Below are positions 26,694 to 36,663 of a stretch of 64,000 nucleotides of DNA, one piece after another (within the stretch, counting starts at the first letter, position 1; each line of letters opens with the position of its first letter). The notes beneath the pieces were generated by a model. It did not search any database. It had not been told where the DNA came from and was given only the letters and a program-made list of their open reading frames with translations. Source of the stretch: an uncultured Muribaculaceae bacterium. Lineage in GTDB: Bacteria; Bacteroidota; Bacteroidia; Bacteroidales; Muribaculaceae. Both the position numbers and the translations under genes were made by a program. The stretch is from assembly GCA_910579845.1 (NCBI GenBank), contig CAJTWL010000002.1, positions 113,581 through 177,580 of the forward strand. The letters run 5' to 3'.

Positions 26694-28106
26694 TTATTCC
26701 TTCATCTCCAAAATTGCAGGTGCGATTTTGAGTACATAATTCCAAGCCGCCTCGGGCTCATATGGAATTTCTCCCTCCATAATAGCCTCTTTCACTGCAT
26801 CTTTGATCTGTTTTATAACGGCAGACGGCGGAATCTGGAAATACTCCATTATACGGTATCCGTCAACAGGTGATTTCCAGTTGCGCAATGCATCGGCATC
26901 GCTTATCTCGTCCATACGTTTGCGCAATTTGGTAAATCCTTCAAGCTGACGCTTGACTTTCAACGGATTCTTGGATGTGATATCTGCCTCGGCAAGCGTC
27001 ATCAGATCTTCAAGATCCTCTCCGGCATCGGTGATCAGCCTGCGCACTCCGCTATCTGTAACTCCATCTTCACCTGCCGATTGAGGGCGCATATGCAAGC
27101 CCACCAGTTTTGCCACATATTTCATCTTCTCGTTTAGCGGAAGCTTCATCTGTTTGAAAACTTTAGGAATCATCTTCTCGCCTACGAAGTTATGGTTGTG
27201 GAATGTCCAGCCCAGACGCGCATCATATTTCTTGGTCACGGGCTTGCCTATATCATGGAAAAGCGTAGCCCATCTGAGCCATTCATTATCGCTCTTCTGT
27301 GCCACATTATCAACGACCTGAAGTGTATGGTAGAAATTATCCTTATGCCCTCTCCCGTCCTTTGTCTCCACACCTTTGAGATTTGCCACCCAAGGCATGA
27401 TTATATCCAGAAGCCCCGACTTATCAAGAAGTTCAAAACCTATCGAAGGTTTGGGAGACCGAAGAATCTTGGACAACTCATCGTTGATCCTCTCTTTGGT
27501 AATAATCTCTATGCGATGACAATTTCTTCGGATAGCCTCAAATGTTTCAGGCAAGATCGTAAAATCAAGCTGAGTGGCGAATCGGATCGCACGCATCATG
27601 CGCAACGGATCATCCGAGAATGTAATATCCGGATCAAGCGGTGTGCGTATCAGGCGTTTCTCCAGATCCTCCACACCTCCGAACGGATCGACAAGCTCAC
27701 CGAACGCATCTTTATTCAGTGATATCGCCATGGCGTTTATTGTAAAATCGCGACGATTCTGGTCATCCTGCAAAGTGCCGTCCTCCACAACAGGATTGCG
27801 GGACTCTCGGGAATAGGATTCGCGACGCGCACCAACAAATTCCAGTTCGAGCGATCCGTATTTCACCTGCGCGGTTCCATAATTGGCATATACACTCAAC
27901 CCCTTGCTCCGGTTCAATCGGTCCGCAACCTCTTTTGCAAGTTCAATACCGCTTCCGATTGTGACAAAATCAAGATCAGACGACGGTCGATTAAGAAATA
28001 TGTCGCGTACGTATCCGCCCACAACATATAGCTGGCGGTTCATTCCGTCAGCTATTTCACCGATCTTTCTGAATATGGGAAGTGAAAGTTTATCAGATAA
28101 ATTCAT
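26694..28106 (-). CDS. cca: CCA tRNA nucleotidyltransferase with HD domain
   Basis: 470 residues. Nucleotidyltransferase core at the N terminus: LYVVGGYVRDIFL followed by SSDLDFVTIG (catalytic Asp pair), then RRDFTINAMAISL and DPLRMMRAIRFA. An HD domain follows with WATLFHDIGKP (about 270-280). It adds or repairs the 3' CCA of tRNAs. That fits this genome: the tRNA-Leu at the right edge does not encode CCA. The poly(A) polymerase alternative is less likely. Confidence 0.93.
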   Translation of the reverse strand: MNLSDKLSLPIFRKIGEIADGMNRQLYVVGGYVRDIFLNRPSSDLDFVTIGSGIELAKEVADRLNRSKGLSVYANYGTAQVKYGSLELEFVGARRESYSRESRNPVVEDGTLQDDQNRRDFTINAMAISLNKDAFGELVDPFGGVEDLEKRLIRTPLDPDITFSDDPLRMMRAIRFATQLDFTILPETFEAIRRNCHRIEIITKERINDELSKILRSPKPSIGFELLDKSGLLDIIMPWVANLKGVETKDGRGHKDNFYHTLQVVDNVAQKSDNEWLRWATLFHDIGKPVTKKYDARLGWTFHNHNFVGEKMIPKVFKQMKLPLNEKMKYVAKLVGLHMRPQSAGEDGVTDSGVRRLITDAGEDLEDLMTLAEADITSKNPLKVKRQLEGFTKLRKRMDEISDADALRNWKSPVDGYRIMEYFQIPPSAVIKQIKDAVKEAIMEGEIPYEPEAAWNYVLKIAPAILEMKE

Positions 28107-28152
28107 CTCTGTCAGTTGTACATATCTGTTTATTATACCGGAACAATTCTTT

Positions 28153-29367
28153 CTATTCCTTCACCCCTTCTCCGAGAGAGATCATCTCTTCATTGAATGT
28201 GGTGAGATTCTCAAGTCCGCCGGAAGTGACTCTGTAGGTATTCTCCACGCCAACCGCTCCGACATGAGGAATCACGAACTTAGGTTCTATCGCTATGGTC
28301 ATATTCTCCTGCAACAATGAGTTGTTACGTTCCATAATAACCGGCATCTCATTCAATTCTATGCCTATGCCGTGTCCGATAAACCCGACTTTATGCTTAT
28401 GACCCATGAAATATTCATGTAATCCCTCCTCTCTCGCAATATCCACAGCAGTCGTATAAAGAAGCGACACTTCCGTTCCGGGGACACCGATCTTCTCCAA
28501 CGAACGGAGAATCCGTCTCGAGCATTCGTGTGCTTTCTTTGCAAGTTCGGGCACATCACCTATCATCCTGCAACGCGTCATATCTGTCTGATAACCGTTG
28601 AAACACCCGTTCATGTCTATCATAACCGTTGTGCCAGGCATCATTGTCATCCCATCAGCTCCGACAGGCAACGCCGGATCACAGCCACGTCCGCCCATAG
28701 TGAAATCATAAGGGGACGGAACATCTGCATTGTCACCGTTCAACAATGACCCGAGATTCAGCTCCATCCTGCTACCCGCGGCACGAAGCAATCCGAGACA
28801 CCCTTCGAGGCGCAAGAGACGCTCAATCTCTATCTGGAATTCAAGATCCGTCATATTCTCACGGTAACATTTATCTATCATGGAATAGACTGCACTATGT
28901 TTTATGCCATCCTCCCGCATGCGTGAGATTTCATATGCCGTTTTTATCGAACGCGACTTACGAAGCAACGGAGAGACATCTCCATATTCGGCATTAGGGA
29001 AACATGCTTTGAGACGGGATATATCCGAATATGTCATATCGGCGAATTCCAGTCCCAGCCTTGAAGGCGGTTCCTGACCATTTTCCATCAGTACGGACGC
29101 TATCTGTTCAGGTTTGCGTACCGCCACACATCCTTTTTGACAGGAGATACTTGGTGATATAAGGAAATACAGAGGTTCACCTGACTTTGGCACATATACA
29201 TTACCCCTGAATATCGTGCCGCTCAGATAAAACAGATTGACATTGGCACCGATCAGCACTCCGTCAAAACTCTCCTCCTTCATCAGAGTCTGCAATTTCC
29301 CGACTCTAAGTTCGAGTTCATTACGCATCTCCTGCCTTAGCAACGGCAATATAACTGTATCTATCAT
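28153..29367 (-). CDS. M24 family metallopeptidase (Xaa-Pro aminopeptidase-like)
   Basis: 404 residues. N-terminal creatinase-like domain (about 1-135), then the pita-bread M24 domain: metal ligands appear in MIDMNGCFNGYQTDMTRCR (two Asp), FIGHGIGIELNE (His), MTIAIEPKFV (Glu) and AVGVENTYRV (Glu). No signal peptide, so cytoplasmic. It would remove an N-terminal residue before proline or act as a related dipeptidase. Its ATG overlaps the gldH stop (ATGA), coupling the two. Confidence 0.92.
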   Translation of the reverse strand: MIDTVILPLLRQEMRNELELRVGKLQTLMKEESFDGVLIGANVNLFYLSGTIFRGNVYVPKSGEPLYFLISPSISCQKGCVAVRKPEQIASVLMENGQEPPSRLGLEFADMTYSDISRLKACFPNAEYGDVSPLLRKSRSIKTAYEISRMREDGIKHSAVYSMIDKCYRENMTDLEFQIEIERLLRLEGCLGLLRAAGSRMELNLGSLLNGDNADVPSPYDFTMGGRGCDPALPVGADGMTMMPGTTVMIDMNGCFNGYQTDMTRCRMIGDVPELAKKAHECSRRILRSLEKIGVPGTEVSLLYTTAVDIAREEGLHEYFMGHKHKVGFIGHGIGIELNEMPVIMERNNSLLQENMTIAIEPKFVIPHVGAVGVENTYRVTSGGLENLTTFNEEMISLGEGVKE

Positions 29368-29870
29368 AATCCTGGCTCAATATTAGTATTAGTCAACGAC
29401 AATCCAATATCCGTGATTCCTTTGGTATACTCCCGGGGACACATACTCGCAATCTCCACCCAATATCCGTCAGGCACTCTAAAATCCGTGCGTAGTGTAT
29501 AGCTTAACTCATATAACACCAGACCCTTTTTCCCGAGAGATTCCCCATTGTCGTCATGCAGAGGTATACTCAATGTCTCCGATGAAATCTCCCCTTCCTC
29601 CGATTCCTCCGATATGACAACAGGCAATTCCTTTGCCCTGCATTCCGGATTATAACGTATATTCAATATAAGATTGTAACGTTTGTCGGATAAAAGAGTT
29701 GAATCAGACGGCAACGGAGAAAAACCAAGAATATCTGACGGATCCCAGCCGGTCCCGGGAATGGATACATACTCGGAATAGGCCAGATCGTCAACCCTGC
29801 CACAGCCTGCAATTGACAAAATCACAGCCAATAAGATACAACGGAATCCCCTTTCAAACCAATTTTTCAT
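29364..29870 (-). CDS. gldH: GldH-family lipoprotein
   Basis: 168 residues. Lipobox IAGC (Cys about 23). The rest matches the GldH layout: YNLILNIRYNPECRAKELPVV, LSYTLRTDFRVPDGYWVEI and an ending GITDIGLSL. GldH is needed for gliding in Flavobacterium, but the family is widespread in non-gliding Bacteroidales, so its role here is likely different. Sits between ricT and the M24 gene. Confidence 0.85.
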   Translation of the reverse strand: MKNWFERGFRCILLAVILSIAGCGRVDDLAYSEYVSIPGTGWDPSDILGFSPLPSDSTLLSDKRYNLILNIRYNPECRAKELPVVISEESEEGEISSETLSIPLHDDNGESLGKKGLVLYELSYTLRTDFRVPDGYWVEIASMCPREYTKGITDIGLSLTNTNIEPGL

Positions 29871-29907
29871 TCTTCCACTCCCCCCTTATAACCGTTAAGA
29901 ACTCCGA

Positions 29908-31200
29908 TCACGATGTTCTGGCACCATCGGGACGCAGTCCGCGACGCCGGTTATTCTGACGCCCGCGTTGTCTTGCATTCCGATTCTCGCCATTATCCCG
30001 TCTCTCGCGGTTTTCGCCCGGCTCTTTGTTCTCCCTGTTCTCTTTTTCCCGGCGGACTTCACGATTCTGACGGCTATCCTTATCCCGCTCCTGATTTCTA
30101 TCGCCTTTTTCCGAATTTCTATTCTGATTCTTTCCCTGACCTTTACGCTTCTTCCTCTTTGAATTATCAAAGCGTGTAAGACTGTCCTGATCGAGAAGAT
30201 CGCCGTATTCCCGTTTGGCTGTTTCACTGTCAAGGTCCTCGTTAAGACTGTCTATCTTAATACCCTGCCTGTTGAGTGCGATGATCTCAAATGCTCTTCC
30301 GGCATCAATTGTCACAAGATTGGCAGGAATATTCTTATCCGTGGAATATGTTACCTTGCGTGCAAGTATGTCAGCCTTGAAATAATAGTAGTCCGCATCT
30401 TTGGTCTGAAGCACAATATCCTTCGACGGCAACTGCTTGTTTGCCTCAACATATGAATCTATCTCGAAATTCATACAGCACTTGAGCTTGGCACACTGAC
30501 CGGCAAGCTTCTGTGGGTTCATCGACAGATCCTGAATGCGTGCCGAACCTGTACCTACGGACACGAAATGAGTCATCCAGCTTGAGCAGCATAACGGTCG
30601 TCCGCAAGGACCGATACCTCCAATTCTGCCGGCCTCCTGACGTGCGCCTATCTGCTTCATCTCCACACGTATCTTGAAGGTATCGGCAAGTATACGTATC
30701 AATTTGCGAAAATCCACACGTTCATCGGCAATATAATAGAATATGGCTTTACCACCATCACCTTGATACTCCACATCTCCAATCTTCATGTCAAGTTCAA
30801 GTTCCTTGGCAATCTGGCGTGAGCGGATCATCGTATCCTCTTCTCTTGATGCCGCCTCGGCGGCTTTCTCAAGATCGGATTCAGTGGCAAGACGGAACAC
30901 CCGTTTCAATTCGGTGTCATCACTTACATTTGCCTTGCGCATCTGCAGACGCACCAGACGTCCGATCATACTTACACGACCCACATCATGACCGGGCGCC
31001 CCCTCCACCGCAACCATGTCTCCTATCTTCAGATCCAGCCTTGACGGATTGGAGTAGAACCCGACTCGTGTATTCTTGAATACCACCTGCACGACATCAA
31101 AATCTCCGCCTGAGGAGATACCGTCAAGCCAGTTGGTGGCAAACAATTTACCTCGGGGACAACCACCCCCGCAACATCCCTTTCTCTCGTTATTCTCCAT
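29908..31200 (-). CDS. ricT: RicT (PSP1/YaaT) homologue with basic disordered tail
   Basis: 430 residues. N-terminal Cys-rich start (GCCGGGCPRG), a PSP1 domain (about 80-270) with the conserved GRIGGIGPCGRPLCCSSWM and AKLKCCMNFEIDSY, and then an unusual tail (about 345-430) made almost only of Arg, Lys, Asn, Glu, Gln and Gly. In Bacillus subtilis RicT is part of the Fe-S Y-complex that directs RNase Y. Here ricT starts 9 bp after the rny stop, which supports a functional link. The tail may bind RNA (inference). Confidence 0.9.
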   Translation of the reverse strand: MENNERKGCCGGGCPRGKLFATNWLDGISSGGDFDVVQVVFKNTRVGFYSNPSRLDLKIGDMVAVEGAPGHDVGRVSMIGRLVRLQMRKANVSDDTELKRVFRLATESDLEKAAEAASREEDTMIRSRQIAKELELDMKIGDVEYQGDGGKAIFYYIADERVDFRKLIRILADTFKIRVEMKQIGARQEAGRIGGIGPCGRPLCCSSWMTHFVSVGTGSARIQDLSMNPQKLAGQCAKLKCCMNFEIDSYVEANKQLPSKDIVLQTKDADYYYFKADILARKVTYSTDKNIPANLVTIDAGRAFEIIALNRQGIKIDSLNEDLDSETAKREYGDLLDQDSLTRFDNSKRKKRKGQGKNQNRNSEKGDRNQERDKDSRQNREVRREKENRENKEPGENRERRDNGENRNARQRGRQNNRRRGLRPDGARTS

Positions 31201-31209
31201 ATCCCTCCG

Positions 31210-32751
31210 TTATTTTGCGAAGCTGATAGCTCTTGTCTCGCGGATAACGGTTATCTTCACCTGACCGGGATAAGTCAGCTCATCCTGAATTTTCTTGGCA
31301 ATCTCTGCGGACAGTTTCTCTGTCTCCTCATCTGTAATCATGTCTGCACCGACTATCACACGCAATTCACGACCTGCCTGGATAGCATATGTCTTTATCA
31401 CACCGGGATAAGACATCGCCAGCTGTTCCAGATCATTCAACCGTTTGATATATGCCTCCACTATCTCGCGACGCGCACCCGGACGCGCACCGGAAATGGC
31501 ATCACAGACCTGTACGATGGGAGCAAGCAGCGTATTCATCTCAACCTCATCGTGGTGTGCACCGATGGCATTGCAGATCTCCGGTTTCTCTTTGAATTTC
31601 TCTGCGAGCTTCATTCCAAAAAGTGCATGCGGCAATTCCGGTTCATCATCCGGCACCTTGCCTATATCATGAAGGAGACCGGCACGACGCGCTTTTTTAG
31701 GATTCAAGCCAAGCTCGGAAGCCATAACGGCACAAAGATTGGCAGTCTCGCGCGAATGTTGAAGCAGATTCTGACCATATGATGAACGATATTTCATCCT
31801 TCCTACCATTCTGATCAATTCGGGATGCAATCCATGGATGCCAAGATCGATTGCAGTGCGTTTACCGGTCTCGATAATCTCCTCCTCCACCTGCTTGCGC
31901 ACTTTGGCAACGACCTCCTCGATACGGGCAGGATGAATACGTCCGTCAGTTACAAGCTGATGAAGTGCGAGTCGCGCTATTTCACGACGCACAGGATCAA
32001 ATCCGGATAGCACTATCGCCTCCGGTGTATCGTCTACAATTATCTCAATACCGGTAGCGGCTTCAAGAGCGCGGATATTTCTACCCTCACGTCCGATTAT
32101 CCTGCCTTTTATCTCGTCGTTCTCGATGTGGAACACTGTCACGGAATTCTCTACAGCTGTTTCTGTCGCCACACGCTGGATAGACTGGATAACGATACGT
32201 TTTGCCTCCTTGTTCGCAGATATTCTGGCATCATCCATGATATCATTGATATATCCCGCAGCGGCGGTCTTTGCCTCATCTTTCAAAGACTCGACAAGCT
32301 TCTCCTTCGCCTCTTCCGCCGACAATCCTGAGATTCTTTCAAGTTCATCCGTTATTTTACGATGAAGATGTTCGACTTCATTCTGTCTGGAATCAAGCAA
32401 AGCCTCCCGATTATCAAGATTTCCCTTGAGTGTCTCGAGTTCCTTGCGCTTGCGGGAATTGTCATTCTGCACCTGGTTCAGCTGAATCTCCCGTTGTTTA
32501 TTACGTGCCTCAGCCGCCTGTGCTTTCTGCATGCGCTGATTGGCAATCTTGTCTGCCTCCCCTATTATCTTCATTTCCTCCTCTTTGGCCTGAAGTATCT
32601 TTTTCTCTTTCAATACATCTGCCTCGCGCTTAGCCTCCTCCAGTATGGTATTGGCTCTTGAGGATGCGTTCTTTTTACTTATAGCGGTAGCCGCCACATA
32701 TCCTATGATCGCGGCCGCTACGGCTACTATGATCCATATTGCTGTTTCCAT
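31210..32751 (-). CDS. rny: Ribonuclease Y
   Basis: 513 residues. One N-terminal membrane helix ([19 protein letters not shown]), a long coiled coil (about 25-200), a KH domain with [15 protein letters not shown], then an HD domain with [13 protein letters not shown]. This is the full RNase Y layout, a membrane-anchored endoribonuclease that starts mRNA decay. It heads the long minus-strand operon and is followed by ricT. Confidence 0.97.
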   Translation of the reverse strand: METAIWIIVAVAAAIIGYVAATAISKKNASSRANTILEEAKREADVLKEKKILQAKEEEMKIIGEADKIANQRMQKAQAAEARNKQREIQLNQVQNDNSRKRKELETLKGNLDNREALLDSRQNEVEHLHRKITDELERISGLSAEEAKEKLVESLKDEAKTAAAGYINDIMDDARISANKEAKRIVIQSIQRVATETAVENSVTVFHIENDEIKGRIIGREGRNIRALEAATGIEIIVDDTPEAIVLSGFDPVRREIARLALHQLVTDGRIHPARIEEVVAKVRKQVEEEIIETGKRTAIDLGIHGLHPELIRMVGRMKYRSSYGQNLLQHSRETANLCAVMASELGLNPKKARRAGLLHDIGKVPDDEPELPHALFGMKLAEKFKEKPEICNAIGAHHDEVEMNTLLAPIVQVCDAISGARPGARREIVEAYIKRLNDLEQLAMSYPGVIKTYAIQAGRELRVIVGADMITDEETEKLSAEIAKKIQDELTYPGQVKITVIRETRAISFAK

Positions 32752-32830
32752 ATATAATCCTGATTTCTTTTTTTATTTAATGTCTTTTTTATAAATAGTT
32801 GAGTTACAATATAATTAAATGTTATTTTAT

Positions 32831-32857
32831 AAAAAAAAGCATCCTCGTCAGGGATGC
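32831..32857 (-). terminator. Terminator of the zapA operon
   Basis: On the minus strand, GCATCC pairs with GGATGC (32852-32857 and 32839-32844) followed by eight T (complement of 32831-32838). It lies between zapA and rny. Confidence 0.85.
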
Positions 32858-32918
32858 GAAACATCTCGGGGCATGACACCTCGGATTAATAAAAAAATCA
32901 TGAAAAGTTAAATCCGTT

Positions 32919-33218
32919 CTATTCCGGAGAAGCCTCGTTATCTTCTCCCGTCAGTCTGGCAAGACATTCTTCGGCTTTGAGCACACCCTCATGATACTTT
33001 TCTGTAAGCTCCTTGTAATAAGACGCATACTGATACAGCATCATTGCCATTAAACCTTTTTCAGTCTTATTGGGGAATCTGCGCCGCCACGTTGCAAACA
33101 GATTATTCACCTCCAGCTCCACATCGCGTGTGAAATCCTGTTTTCCAAACGGGACAGTAAGCTTGAGCGGTTCCCCTCCTATATTAATATCTATATTTAT
33201 CTTTTCGCGATCTTTCAT
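32919..33218 (-). CDS. zapA: Cell division protein ZapA
   Basis: 99 residues from the second of two adjacent ATG codons (33218 or 33221). MKDREKINIDINIGGEPLKL starts the typical ZapA beta strands, then an alpha-helical C-terminal half (GLMAMMLYQYASYYKEL). ZapA binds FtsZ and helps bundle filaments at the Z ring. It overlaps the upstream coiled-coil gene, so the two are translationally coupled. Confidence 0.88.
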   Translation of the reverse strand: MKDREKINIDINIGGEPLKLTVPFGKQDFTRDVELEVNNLFATWRRRFPNKTEKGLMAMMLYQYASYYKELTEKYHEGVLKAEECLARLTGEDNEASPE

Positions 33219-33511
33219 CATTCCCTGAGCATCTCGATACAACGGTCGATGTTTCGGATCAAACCTGCAATGACTTTTCGAGTTTCCGCAAGAGTATCGG
33301 GACTCTCGGCAAGCCTATAGGATACTTTCAGATACTCCACATCCAGCAATGCCTGCTCCCGCGCCTGCTGTGCCTCGGCTTCCCTCTTGCGTAATTCGGC
33401 ATTCTCCATCTCCAATTCGGAATTCCGTTTGCGCAATTCCCCCATATCTTCCTGAAGAGTGGCTATTCGCGACTCCAATTCTTCAAAGATAGTGACAAGG
33501 GATCGTGCCAT
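33218..33511 (-). CDS. Small coiled-coil protein upstream of zapA
   Basis: 97 residues from the ATG at 33511 (a GTG lies just before it). Residues about 10-60 form a strong heptad-repeat coiled coil rich in Glu, Arg, Leu (LRKRNSELEMENAELRKREA). No enzyme motif. The coupling to zapA suggests a partner in division, perhaps a ZapB-like role, but that is inference. Confidence 0.8.
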   Translation of the reverse strand: MARSLVTIFEELESRIATLQEDMGELRKRNSELEMENAELRKREAEAQQAREQALLDVEYLKVSYRLAESPDTLAETRKVIAGLIRNIDRCIEMLRE

Positions 33512-33526
33512 CACTGCAAATTTTTA

Positions 33527-33534
33527 CAAAGATA
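33527..33534 (-). promoter_or_regulatory. Predicted -7 box of the coiled-coil/zapA pair
   Basis: Minus-strand TATCTTTG, a full TAnnTTTG match, placed only 15 bp before the ATG. Predicted leader about 10 nt. Confidence 0.5.
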
Positions 33535-33696
33535 ATAAATTTTACATTCCCTGACAAAAACTTTTCAATCCTATTCCTGCAAAAACATCTTGTCTATCCT
33601 TTCATTGCTCAAAAAACAGTCCGGAATATTTTCACATAGATGCAATAACAGAGATACAATAAAGGTTAAATTTTTGGCGGTTAATAGCAGATTGCC

Positions 33697-33704
33697 TAAA
33701 TTTG
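33697..33704 (+). promoter_or_regulatory. -7 box immediately before lptD
   Basis: TAAATTTG, exact TAnnTTTG; a TTTTTGG stretch (33671-33677) about 20 bp upstream can act as -33. The predicted start falls at about 33708-33712, at the TTG start codon itself. Confidence 0.6.
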
Positions 33705-33711
33705 CACAATC

Positions 33712-36549
33712 TTGAGGCGAACTATCCTATATATAGCGGCAATTCTCATTTTGGGAATCGCCTGGGCACAAAAGAATACCACTCCTCGAAGGAATCTATC
33801 TAAAGGGACGGTTTCCGACACTACCACGCGGGTGCCGGAAAATATTTTGTTGTCAGACAGCTCCTTAGCCTTTCTTCCAGACAGTCTTGCTTCAGTGTCC
33901 GCTTCTGACTCACTGACGGTTCGAGATTCAACCGATATTCTTAACGGCAGGAAACCTCTTGATTCAATCTCCGATAAAAAAGCTTTTTCCAAAATTGTCA
34001 GAGAAAAGGTCGACCTTAGCGATGCCGTAAACTTCACAGCGGCCGACTCTCTTGTGCTGATAGGTCAGCAGAATGCTTATCTTTATGGCGACGGAAATGT
34101 AGATTACGGAGAGTTCAAACTTAATTCGGCTGAGATACGCATGGAGCTTGACAGCTCTACTGTCTATGCCACAGGTGTTCTGGATTCGGTAGGGGAACTT
34201 GTCGGAAACCCTGTATTCACACAAGGCGGTGACGAGTACGAATCAAAGTCCATGAAATACAACTTCAAGACCGAACGTGGCTACATCACAGACGTAATCA
34301 CCGAACAGGGCGAAGGTTTTCTTATAGGGGACAAAGCAAAAAAGAATGCTGACGGCAGTTTCTTTCTCGAAGGCGCAAGATACACCACTTGTGACGACCA
34401 CGAGCATCCCCACTTCTATTTCCAGATCACCAAAGCAAAGATGCGCCCCAAGAAAGATGTCGTGACCGGTCCCGGTTATATGGTACTCTGCGATGTACCG
34501 ATTCCCCTCGCCCTTCCGTTTGGTTATTTCCCGTTCTCGGACAAGTATTCAAGCGGCGTGATTTTTCCATCTTTCGGCGATGACTACAACCGTGGATTCT
34601 ACTTGCGCGACGGCGGATATTATTTTGCAATCAACGACAACATTGACCTCGCCCTCAGAGGAGAGATATATACCAAAGGGTCATGGGGTATTTCCGCCCA
34701 TTCATCCTATGTGAAAAGATATAAGTTTCGTGGAAGCTTCGATGTGTCTTTCCTGACAACGATCACCGGCGACAAAGGAAGCGCCGACTATATGAAAATG
34801 AAAAACTTCCAGGTAATCTGGAGTCATACCCAGGATACAAAAGCCAACCCGGCGTTGAACTTCTCGGCTTCGGTGAATTTTGCCACATCCGGTTATTCCA
34901 GAAATGATCTCAATTCATACTATAACAGCAGTTTTACGGAAAATACAAAATCATCCACAATCAACGCTTCCTACAGACGTCCGGGATCAAAATGGAGTTT
35001 CTCCGCCACGGCGAATATATCACAGCGTTCACAGGACTCCACTCTGGCAGTATCATTCCCCAACCTGAACGTGACAATGTCTCAGATCGCGCCTTTCAAA
35101 CGCAAGAAAGCAGTCGGAGGCGAACGATGGTATGAAAAAATCAAACTTTCCTATTCCGGTCAGTTCCAGAACTCCCTCACATCCAAACAGGACGAGTTCT
35201 TTAAGAAAAATATCATCAAGGACTGGAAAAACGGATTTCGTCATTCGGTTCCTATCAGTGCGACATTCTCCGCATTCAATTATCTCAATATTTCGCCATC
35301 AATATCGCTCAACGACCGTATGTATACAAGCAAAATACGTCGTCAGTGGGATACACAGGCATCTCGGGAGATCCAGGACACAACCAACGGATTCTACAAT
35401 GTTTTTGATTTCAACGCTTCTCTTTCTTTCGACACGAAACTGTACGGTTTCTATAAACCGATGAAATTTCTTGGAGACAAAGTGCAGATGATCCGCCATG
35501 TTCTCACTCCTACCGTATCTGTAAACTGGGCTCCGGATTTCGGACACCCGATGTGGGGAGCATATGATTATTACGTCTATACAGACCAGGCAGGCAACAA
35601 CCGCCGCGTTGATTACTCATACTTCTCTCACGGTGTATTCGGCGTTCCCGGAAGAGGGAAAAGCGGTTCCATATCCGTGAATCTTGCCAACAACCTCGAA
35701 ATGAAAGTGAAGGACGAGAACGACTCCACAGGTATGCGCAAGGTGTCCCTGATCGAGAATCTGTCTTTGAGCAGCAGCTATAATCTTGCGGCCGACTCCC
35801 TGAAATTGAGTCCTCTGCAGGCTTCCGTCATGCTCCGGCTCGTAAAGAATTTCAATCTTAACCTCAGCACCACCTGGGATCCATACGTATACAAACTGGA
35901 TGCTTCCGGCTCTCCGCGCCAGGTGAACCGATTCCGCTGGCAGGAAGGGAAAGGATTGTACAAGCTCTCTTCTGCGGGAACATCATTCTCATATACCTTC
36001 AACAACGACACCTTCAAGCGCAAGAAGAATAATGGAAACGGAGCCGGTAACGGCAACAATGACAACGCGCAGTCTGAAGGTGAAGAGAATACCGAAGAGG
36101 AAAGTTTCTCAGGCAGAGCTGAGGCTCGACGGCGGGGGAACAGGAACAAAGAGGAAGATAACAGTGATTCCGACGGATACGCAAAATGGGAATGTCCCTG
36201 GAGTCTTTCTGTGAACTACTCTGTCAGCTACGGCTATGGAGAATTTGACAAAAATAAGATGGACTATAAAGGCAAATTCTCACAAAACCTGTCGTTCAAC
36301 GGAAATATCAGACCCACGAAAAACTGGAACTTCTCCTTCTCGGCATCATATGATTTCGAAATGAAGAAGATAGCCTACATGAACTGTTCCATATCCCGAG
36401 ATCTGCACTGCTTTACAATGACAGCCTCCTTTGTGCCCGTAGGACCCTACAAGTCCTATAACTTCCACATCTCCGTCAAATCCTCAATGCTTCAGGATCT
36501 CAAATACGACAAGCGCTCCCAGGGCAACAACAACATCCGCTGGTACTGA
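33712..36549 (+). CDS. lptD: LptD/OstA-like LPS assembly outer-membrane protein, TTG start
   Basis: 945 residues. Start TTG 33712 is chosen since it gives a good signal peptide (RRTILYIAAILILGIAWA, cut before Q20), and an in-frame TAA lies at 33697-33699, so no upstream ATG is possible. A Ser/Asp/Thr-rich linker (about 25-100) precedes an OstA-like domain (about 110-240) and a large beta-barrel (VLCDVPIPLALPFGYFPFSD onward). Residues about 770-820 are a low-complexity insertion rich in Asn, Gly, Glu. LptD inserts LPS or LOS in the outer leaflet. The promoter box lies 7 nt before the start, so the mRNA may be leaderless. Confidence 0.88.
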   Translation: MRRTILYIAAILILGIAWAQKNTTPRRNLSKGTVSDTTTRVPENILLSDSSLAFLPDSLASVSASDSLTVRDSTDILNGRKPLDSISDKKAFSKIVREKVDLSDAVNFTAADSLVLIGQQNAYLYGDGNVDYGEFKLNSAEIRMELDSSTVYATGVLDSVGELVGNPVFTQGGDEYESKSMKYNFKTERGYITDVITEQGEGFLIGDKAKKNADGSFFLEGARYTTCDDHEHPHFYFQITKAKMRPKKDVVTGPGYMVLCDVPIPLALPFGYFPFSDKYSSGVIFPSFGDDYNRGFYLRDGGYYFAINDNIDLALRGEIYTKGSWGISAHSSYVKRYKFRGSFDVSFLTTITGDKGSADYMKMKNFQVIWSHTQDTKANPALNFSASVNFATSGYSRNDLNSYYNSSFTENTKSSTINASYRRPGSKWSFSATANISQRSQDSTLAVSFPNLNVTMSQIAPFKRKKAVGGERWYEKIKLSYSGQFQNSLTSKQDEFFKKNIIKDWKNGFRHSVPISATFSAFNYLNISPSISLNDRMYTSKIRRQWDTQASREIQDTTNGFYNVFDFNASLSFDTKLYGFYKPMKFLGDKVQMIRHVLTPTVSVNWAPDFGHPMWGAYDYYVYTDQAGNNRRVDYSYFSHGVFGVPGRGKSGSISVNLANNLEMKVKDENDSTGMRKVSLIENLSLSSSYNLAADSLKLSPLQASVMLRLVKNFNLNLSTTWDPYVYKLDASGSPRQVNRFRWQEGKGLYKLSSAGTSFSYTFNNDTFKRKKNNGNGAGNGNNDNAQSEGEENTEEESFSGRAEARRRGNRNKEEDNSDSDGYAKWECPWSLSVNYSVSYGYGEFDKNKMDYKGKFSQNLSFNGNIRPTKNWNFSFSASYDFEMKKIAYMNCSISRDLHCFTMTASFVPVGPYKSYNFHISVKSSMLQDLKYDKRSQGNNNIRWY

Positions 36550-36567
36550 CCCTTAAGCCAATTCTTT

Positions 36568-36598
36568 TTTGCACCTTCGATATATTTTGCTAAATTTG
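36568..36598 (+). promoter_or_regulatory. Consensus Bacteroidetes promoter
   Basis: TTTG (36568-36571), 19 bp, then TAAATTTG (36591-36598): an ideal -33/-7 pair. Predicted leader about 60 nt, very A/T-rich, before the secreted protein at 36664. Confidence 0.75.
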
Positions 36599-36663
36599 CA
36601 TTATATAATATATTTAATATATTATTATATATCTAACTAATAACTTTAAACTCTAATTTATTT

